The notes beneath the pieces are model-generated. The model had not been told where the DNA came from. It did no database searches and worked only from the letters and a program-made list of their open reading frames with translations. The position numbers and the translations under genes were made by a program. 11,395 bases of DNA from Suttonella ornithocola (lineage in GTDB: Bacteria > Pseudomonadota > Gammaproteobacteria > Cardiobacteriales > Cardiobacteriaceae). The stretch lies in assembly GCF_001889065.1 (NCBI RefSeq), contig NZ_LWHB01000148.1, positions 1 to 11,395 on the forward strand, given 5' to 3'. Positions 7,235 through 11,395 of this stretch are shown piece by piece (the first letter of the stretch is position 1; each line of letters begins with the position of its first letter).

Positions 7235-8506
7235 CTAGATACTACGTTCTTTTTCGCCCATATACATTTGACGAGGTCTGCCGATACGATAGCCTTCACT
7301 AATCATTTCATTCCAATGTGCTACCCAACCTGCTGTTCTCGCAACTGCAAACATGGCGGTAAACATATTTACAGGTATTCCTAAGGCACTGTAAATAATT
7401 CCTGAATAAAAATCAACATTCGGGTAAAGTTTTCTTTCTACAAAATAATCGTCTTTGAGTGCAACCTCTTCTAATTTCATAGCTAATTCCATTCTAGGAT
7501 CATTACCATAATGTTCTAAAACTTCATAACAAACTTTCTGAATAATTTTTGCTCTAGGGTCATAGTTACGATAAACACGATGACCAAATCCCATCAGTTT
7601 GAACGGATCTTCCTTATCTTTTGCACGAGCGATGAATTTATCAATATTTTTAACATCGCCAATTTCATCAAGCATATTTAATACAGCTTCATTAGCACCT
7701 CCATGAGCAGTTCCCCATAAAGCTGCAATACCTGCAGCTACTGCTGCATAAGGATTTGTTCCCGTACTACCGGCCAATCTTACGGTAGAAGTAGAGGCAT
7801 TTTGTTCATGATCAGCATGTAAAATAAATAATAAATTAAGTGCTTTTACTGCCAATGGATCAACTGCAAAACGGCTGCCTGGTCTTGCAAACATAGTGCG
7901 TAAGAAATGCTCTGCATATCCGTCTTCTTCTTTAGGGTAACCAAATGGATAACCACGGAAGTGTCTATAAGTACTGGCTGCAATAGTTGGCATTTTTGCG
8001 ATCAAACGCATAGCCGTAATATATCTGTCTTCAGGATTGTTAATATCTAGACGGTCATGATAAAAGGCCGCTAGAGAACCTGTGACACCAGTCATCATTG
8101 CCATTGGATGCGCATCGTAGTGAAAACCTTCAAAGAAATTCTGAACGCGCTTATTCAACATACGGTAGAACTTTATTTGTTGTTCAAATTCTTCACTTTG
8201 TGCTTTATTTGGCAATTCACCATGATAAAGAAGATAGGCAACATCTAAAAAAGAAATATTGGCGTTACAGAGAGATTCGATGGTGTAGCCACGATACATT
8301 AACTTTCCAGCAGCACCATCTATATAAGTAATTTTACTTTCACAAGAAGAAGTTACTCCAAAACCCGGATCATGAGTAAAATATCCGGCTTCTTTAGGCA
8401 AATTTGCTATATCTATTCCTGGACGTCCTAATACAGGCTCAATTACAGGAAGCTCAACTTCTTTTTGATTAACTTTGTCAACTAAGGTAACTGTGCGCTG
8501 ACTCAT
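7235..8506 (-). CDS. gltA: Citrate synthase (type I/II hexameric proteobacterial form)
   Basis: This cytoplasmic enzyme condenses acetyl-CoA with oxaloacetate to make citrate, the entry step of the TCA cycle. The 423 residues match the usual bacterial length. Conserved blocks include CESKITYIDG (55-64), LFILHADHEQNASTSTVR (226-243), WGTAHGGANEA with catalytic His268, GFGHRVYRNYDPRA with His309, and YPNVDFYSG with catalytic Asp365. The end, RIGRPRQMYMGEKER, is also typical. The ATG at 8506 has GGAGG 6 bases upstream. This site is embedded in a long inverted repeat that would sequester it in RNA. rpmE2 lies upstream with a 68-bp gap, and pilM follows after 39 bp on the same strand. The gene is intact. 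Confidence 0.98.
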   Translation of the reverse strand: MSQRTVTLVDKVNQKEVELPVIEPVLGRPGIDIANLPKEAGYFTHDPGFGVTSSCESKITYIDGAAGKLMYRGYTIESLCNANISFLDVAYLLYHGELPNKAQSEEFEQQIKFYRMLNKRVQNFFEGFHYDAHPMAMMTGVTGSLAAFYHDRLDINNPEDRYITAMRLIAKMPTIAASTYRHFRGYPFGYPKEEDGYAEHFLRTMFARPGSRFAVDPLAVKALNLLFILHADHEQNASTSTVRLAGSTGTNPYAAVAAGIAALWGTAHGGANEAVLNMLDEIGDVKNIDKFIARAKDKEDPFKLMGFGHRVYRNYDPRAKIIQKVCYEVLEHYGNDPRMELAMKLEEVALKDDYFVERKLYPNVDFYSGIIYSALGIPVNMFTAMFAVARTAGWVAHWNEMISEGYRIGRPRQMYMGEKERSI

Positions 8507-8508
8507 TC

Positions 8509-8560
8509 ATATCCTCCATTGTAAGATAACTAAATGTTAAGTTACCCCAATGAAGGATAT
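8509..8560 (-). promoter_or_regulatory. gltA leader inverted repeat covering the ribosome-binding site
   Basis: On the minus strand ATATCCTTCATTG (from 8560 to 8548) can pair with CAATGGAGGATAT (from 8521 to 8509). This makes a 13-bp stem with 12 standard pairs and one G-U pair, closing a 26-base loop that holds a second possible 5-bp stem (TAACT/AGTTA, 8540-8544 with 8527-8531). The 3' arm contains the gltA GGAGG and ends two bases before the ATG. If transcripts start upstream, for example at the rpmE2 promoter, the ribosome site would be masked. The pairing is directly visible; the regulatory role is inferred. Confidence 0.55.
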
Positions 8561-8567
8561 CGGTCAA
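8539..8567 (-). promoter_or_regulatory. possible internal gltA promoter
   Basis: On the minus strand TTGACC (8562-8567) and TAACTT (8539-8544) are separated by 17 bases. The -35 is good and the -10 is weak. A transcript from here would lack the 5' arm of the leader inverted repeat and so have a free ribosome site. The inverted-repeat arm would then sit in the spacer as DNA. Confidence 0.35.
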
Positions 8568-8574
8568 GCAAGGG

Positions 8575-8823
8575 TTAAGATTTCTTACCGTATTTACGAC
8601 GGAAGCGGTCAACACGACCAGCGGTATCAACGATATTTTGTGTACCAGTATAAAACGGATGTGATTGGCTACTAATATCTACACGAACTAATGGATACTC
8701 TTGACCATCTTCCCATTTAATCGTTTCGTTTGTTTCGATTGTAGAACGTGTCAAAAAAGCGAAATCTGCACTATTGTCTTGAAAAACAACAGGGCGATAA
8801 TTAGGATGAATATCTTTCTTCAT
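8575..8823 (-). CDS. rpmE2: 50S ribosomal protein L31 type B (bL31B)
   Basis: This is the zinc-independent paralogue of large-subunit protein L31, found at the subunit interface of the ribosome. The 82 residues begin with MKKDIHPNYRPVVFQD and include SHPFYTGTQ and AGRVDRFRRKYG, all typical of the type B form. There are no cysteines, so the CxxC zinc site of type A L31 is absent, as expected. The ATG at 8823 has GGAG about 8 bases upstream. A good sigma70-type promoter lies 40-70 bp upstream. In many bacteria the type B gene is repressed by Zur; I see no convincing Zur box here. gltA follows after 68 bp and could be co-transcribed. Confidence 0.97.
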   Translation of the reverse strand: MKKDIHPNYRPVVFQDNSADFAFLTRSTIETNETIKWEDGQEYPLVRVDISSQSHPFYTGTQNIVDTAGRVDRFRRKYGKKS

Positions 8824-8862
8824 TTTAGGAACTCCAAAATATGTTTGCTTAAAAAGCGCAGC

Positions 8863-8891
8863 ATTGTAGATTTCTTACCTTTTTTTTGCAA
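8863..8891 (-). promoter_or_regulatory. sigma70-type promoter of rpmE2
   Basis: On the minus strand TTGCAA (8886-8891) and TACAAT (8863-8868) are exactly 17 bases apart, with an A-rich spacer. The predicted start is near 8856, giving a leader of about 33 bases with the rpmE2 Shine-Dalgarno near its 3' end. Confidence 0.7.
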
Positions 8892-8915
8892 GGTTTTATT
8901 TTCTTAAATAATGTT

Positions 8916-8934
8916 TTATCGTTAAAAACGATAA
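8916..8934 (-). terminator. hairpin overlapping the stop of the LpxR-like gene
   Basis: TTATCGTT (8916-8923) and AACGATAA (8927-8934) form a perfect 8-bp stem with a 3-base loop across the stop codon of the LpxR-like gene. No clean T-run follows on the minus strand (AACATTATTT). It is at best a weak terminator or mRNA-end hairpin ahead of the rpmE2 promoter. Confidence 0.4.
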
Positions 8935-10028
8935 TTTAATGAAATAGAGCCAAAAATAGCACTCCTAGAATGCTCGCTATCAAACTCTTTGCTACGCCAA
9001 TTCATTGTATAGGTAAAACGCATTTGATGATAAGTATAAGCCGCGCCAATGGCCGCATCTAAGACAAATGGTTTTTTCTTAACGCTATGACTATCTTTAA
9101 ACGTATTGCCATCTAAAAAGATATTACGAAGCACCCATCGAGTATCTAATCCGCCGAAAATCATCCAACTATGTCCGCTATCTGGTGTTTCAAAAAAACC
9201 GCTACCTGGTAACGCCGGTCTAACACGAACAGGTTGTGCCTGCCAAGGCATATTGCGAGGCGTAATATCTAGGCTAATACCTGCACTAGCATATGTATAA
9301 ACATTCCCTACTGTTACACCATAATGAGGATTTACTCGCGTATATATGCTATTTCCAATTTTAGCGCCGTAATATCCCGGATACGAACGCTCCCAAGAAA
9401 GCATAACACCGGGCTCATCATGAATTTGATGCGCCCATCCTTTTGGTTTATCAACGCCTTTTAATTTATGAAACTCCCTCTGAATTTGCTTTCCTTTTGC
9501 CGACGGTCCAACAATACCCAAAGTCAGCTCGACATCATCCATATGGTTCTCTGTGATTGTATTCATACCTACCGAACCATATAGAAATGCTGCATAAGGA
9601 CGATCATTTTTAATATAGCCACTCTCTTTTATCGTATGAGGAGTATATAAATTATGACCCAAGGAATAATAACTTGTAGTAGTTTTGTTAATGGTAAACA
9701 TTGGCAGTGCTCTATCTAACCAATGTAAAAAAGCAGGTTGCTCTTGCCCAACATTGGCATACCCAAATCTCAAGCCATTTGTGTAATCTCTATCCACTCC
9801 CGAACCAAATAAGTCATTCTCAATGCTAATCGTAAAAAAACGGTCATTAGTTTTTAAAATATGATCAGGAATTTCTTCAACAAGATTATCCTTTGGTCCT
9901 TCCAAAGTAATCTCTGGTAATTTATCAGACAACGCTTCTGGTGGTCGAATGACTTTTTGCCAATAATTTTCTTCTGCCATAGCAGTAGAGATGCTAGCAA
10001 TCAAGCATACTATTGGAATGACCCTCAC
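8922..10028 (-). CDS. Outer-membrane LpxR-like protein (lipid A deacylase family, DUF2219)
   Basis: The 368 residues start with a signal peptide (about 1-18, ending STAMA) and a linker of about 40 residues. A beta-barrel with the LpxR/DUF2219 blocks follows. These are SIENDLFGSGVDRDYTNGLRFGY (68-90, with N71, D72, D81 and T83), LGHNLYTP (123-130), NDRPYAAFLYGSVG (141-154) and LGIVGPSAKGKQIQREFHKL (170-189, with H187), then PKGWAHQIHDEPG. The protein ends in Phe (LNYRF), as outer-membrane barrels do. LpxR removes the 3'-acyloxyacyl chain of lipid A. The Asn/Asp and His match the residues I recall as catalytic, so activity is plausible but not proven. Translation begins with GTG at 10028 after AAGGAG; the overlapping ATG is followed at once by TGA. 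It lies 9 bp after the cls remnant on the same strand and probably shared its transcript. Confidence 0.85.
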   Translation of the reverse strand: MRVIPIVCLIASISTAMAEENYWQKVIRPPEALSDKLPEITLEGPKDNLVEEIPDHILKTNDRFFTISIENDLFGSGVDRDYTNGLRFGYANVGQEQPAFLHWLDRALPMFTINKTTTSYYSLGHNLYTPHTIKESGYIKNDRPYAAFLYGSVGMNTITENHMDDVELTLGIVGPSAKGKQIQREFHKLKGVDKPKGWAHQIHDEPGVMLSWERSYPGYYGAKIGNSIYTRVNPHYGVTVGNVYTYASAGISLDITPRNMPWQAQPVRVRPALPGSGFFETPDSGHSWMIFGGLDTRWVLRNIFLDGNTFKDSHSVKKKPFVLDAAIGAAYTYHQMRFTYTMNWRSKEFDSEHSRSAIFGSISLNYRF

Positions 10029-10037
10029 ATTTTCTCC

Positions 10038-11130
10038 TTATAATAATGGACTAATTAAACGGACACATCTTTCAATAAACCTTGAAAAATAAGGCTGTTT
10101 CTGCCAATGCTTCAAAATAACAGGATGACTCTCCTGATAATAACTTTTTAATAACACCAAGATAGTTTGAACAGTTTCAACATCATACACAGCCAATGTG
10201 ACTTCCATATTTAAATAGAAGCTTCGCATATCCATGTTAACTGTACCAAAAAATGCAAAGACTTCATCAATCACGATGGCTTTAGTATGCAGAAGTCTCT
10301 TATCAAAGACAACAATTTTTACACTAACGTCTAATAGCATTTGATAATACGCTTGAGAAGCTTTACTTACCAGCCAAGCGTCACTTTTCTTTGGCAAAAT
10401 AAGGACGATATCAACACCTCTTTTTGCTGCGGTAGTTAATGCCAACAATAGCGTTTCATCAGGAACAAAATAAGACGTTGTAATCATGATAGATTTTTGT
10501 GCTGCATGAAGTGCACAAACAATCATTTCATACATAATATATATGATATTTTTGTGAAGGTGCAGATGGAATCACTTGTAAAATAGCATTTCCTACATCA
10601 TCCACCAGCAAACGACATAACATCCCTCTTTGCGTCGCTGCCATTCATGCTTCTAAAACCTGCTCAACTCGACCTTTTCCCTCTAGGATATAAAACATTA
10701 GCAGAACCGTTTTTTTCGCCTTAGCAATATCTTCTGCTAATTGAGATAAAATCGCATCGCTATCTGAAAGTAACTTCACAGAATTTCCAGCCGCTAAGTC
10801 CAAACCGCTACGATGTGTGACCAATAACGAAATTTGCTGGAAACGCTCAGGAATATTTTTAACATCACTATCAGACTTTACGGGCATCTTAATATGCTGA
10901 GTAAATTCATCATAAAAAGCATTGATTTCCGCCATACGCTTCATCCGTCTATTGCCGAGTTTTGGTTCACCAATCAGTAAATACAACAACGTACTCAAAT
11001 ACGGCACCGCAAATAAAAACACCAACCAACCTAATGCAGCATCTGTCGAACGACGACTATAAATGACCCGCATGCTAATGAATAATGCCAAGATAAGATG
11101 ACAAATAAACAACATACCCGAAGCAGACAC
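10038..11130 (-). pseudogene. clsA: Cardiolipin synthase A, inactivated by stop, deletion and frameshift
   Basis: ClsA joins two phosphatidylglycerol molecules into cardiolipin in the inner membrane, using two HKD motifs. The N-terminal part (161 codons, GTG start at 11130 after AAAGGA) has two membrane spans (about 4-24 and 32-52), LLIGEPKLGNRR and VLLMFYILEGKGRVEQVLEA. An in-frame TGA at 10645-10647 stands where ClsA has Leu. The same frame then continues MAATQRGMLCRLLVDDVGN and jumps directly to LQVIPSAPSQ. About 120 codons, including the whole first HKD motif, are thus missing near 10580-10595. A one-base shift in the five-T run at 10549-10553 moves the rest into another frame. That frame (ATG at 10535, 165 codons) holds the second HKD, HTKAIVID (H83, K85, D90), with GTVNMDMRS. 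It ends SPLL, as ClsA does. There is no ribosome site before that ATG. Three lesions make sequencing error an unlikely full explanation. Confidence 0.9.
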
Positions 11131-11160
11131 GACTATCCTTTAACCAAATGCCAAAAATAT

Positions 11161-11166
11161 ATTATA
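11161..11166 (-). promoter_or_regulatory. possible -10 box upstream of the cls remnant
   Basis: A consensus TATAAT on the minus strand lies 31 bp upstream of the GTG start of cls. The best -35 candidates about 16-18 bases further upstream (such as CTGTTT) are poor, so this is a partial promoter call. Confidence 0.35.
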
Positions 11167-11193
11167 AATAAGCACTATCAAAAAACAGTTTCT

Positions 11194-11214
11194 AAAACAA
11201 AGCGGTTTTGTTTT
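11194..11214. repeat. inverted repeat in the cls/EEP divergent intergenic region
   Basis: AAAACAAA (11194-11201) and TTTGTTTT (11207-11214) form an 8-bp inverted repeat around GCGGT, in the 131-bp gap between the cls start and the divergent gene at 11262. It is low in complexity and could be an operator or chance. No other clear signal was found in the gap. Confidence 0.4.
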
Positions 11215-11261
11215 CGACCGTTTCTTTATACACTACCCCCAATCTATTCTGACACTTTGCT

Positions 11262-11395
11262 ATGAAAATTCTCAGTTACAACATTCAAGCAGCCATTAAC
11301 AGTAGCGGCTATATTAGCTACAGCTACCAATGGCCACGGCAACTCTTTCCAACACCGGCTAAGAAAAAAACACTTAAAGAAATTGCACAGTTCCT
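11262..11395 (+). CDS. Endonuclease/exonuclease/phosphatase-family protein, 5' part
   Basis: Forty-four codons are visible before the right edge. They start MKILSYNIQAAI, the first strand of the EEP (DNase I-like) fold, whose Asn in SYNIQ belongs to the metal site of the family. Later residues include PAKKKTLKEIAQF, in keeping with the helix that usually leads to the DxxxLQE catalytic Glu, which lies outside the window. It is divergent from the cls remnant. In E. coli a similar EEP gene (ybhP) sits next to a cardiolipin synthase gene (clsB), so the pairing has precedent. No strong Shine-Dalgarno precedes the ATG. The actual substrate cannot be judged from this fragment. Confidence 0.72.
   Translation, partial: MKILSYNIQAAINSSGYISYSYQWPRQLFPTPAKKKTLKEIAQF

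Noticed and set aside
8098..8331. 77-codon plus-strand open frame inside gltA
   Set aside because: It lies fully antisense to a well-conserved citrate synthase and shows no recognisable family features.
8701..8907. 68-codon plus-strand open frame over rpmE2 and its promoter
   Set aside because: It is antisense to rpmE2. Its Phe/Cys-rich product looks like a shadow of the rpmE2 codons and the T-rich promoter.
8824..8921. Zur-binding site upstream of rpmE2
   Set aside because: Type B L31 genes are often Zur-regulated, but I could not find a convincing palindromic Zur-box sequence overlapping the promoter.
9106..9300. 64-codon plus-strand open frame inside the LpxR-like gene
   Set aside because: It is antisense to conserved barrel sequence, with no start signals or homology that I recognise.
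10038..10535. Independent small PLD-type protein starting at the ATG at 10535
   Set aside because: Upstream sequence in neighbouring frames is clearly ClsA coding sequence, and there is no ribosome site before the ATG. A single HKD half from ClsA is best read as part of the pseudogene.

Overview
The window is AT-rich DNA from a Gram-negative bacterium with type IV pili, most likely a gammaproteobacterium. The gene content (pilMNOPQ, a GatB of the amidotransferase pathway, hexameric-type citrate synthase, type B ribosomal protein L31, an LpxR-like outer-membrane protein, a ClsA relative) would fit Moraxellaceae or Cardiobacteriales. I cannot fix the genus from sequence alone. Almost all genes lie on the minus strand.

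Layout, left to right. Bases 1-407 hold the 3' part of a broken IS630-family transposase on the plus strand, which runs off the left edge. It has an apparent one-base frameshift near 40-42 and an ATTGG tandem repeat at its 3' end. Bases 408-619 are non-coding. They contain a 105-bp inverted-repeat-bounded unit with 5-bp flanking direct repeats (a candidate MITE) and a perfect 30-bp AT palindrome. Next comes gatB (620-2044), separated by a strong intrinsic terminator from the pilMNOPQ operon (2107-7195, transcribed right to left as M-N-O-P-Q). gltA (7235-8506) lies only 39 bp upstream of pilM. rpmE2 (8575-8823) lies upstream of gltA and has a clear sigma70-type promoter. Further right are an LpxR-like gene (8922-10028), the wreck of a cardiolipin synthase gene (10038-11130) and, divergently, the first 44 codons of an endonuclease/exonuclease/phosphatase-family gene (11262 to the window end).

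How the genes work together. PilM (cytoplasmic, actin-like), PilN and PilO (inner membrane), PilP (periplasmic) and PilQ (outer-membrane secretin) form the alignment complex and outer-membrane gate of the type IV pilus. GatB, GltA and L31 are housekeeping proteins. The LpxR-like protein and the dead cls both concern envelope lipids and sat in one operon with a 9-bp gap.

I do not see a clearly new multi-gene system. The points most worth checking are: an inverted repeat that would bury the gltA ribosome-binding site in a hairpin; a PilP whose lipobox cysteine is replaced by Phe through what looks like a single-base change; the candidate MITE; the cls pseudogene, which has three independent lesions including loss of the first HKD catalytic motif; and the unusual gene order gltA-pilMNOPQ-gatB.
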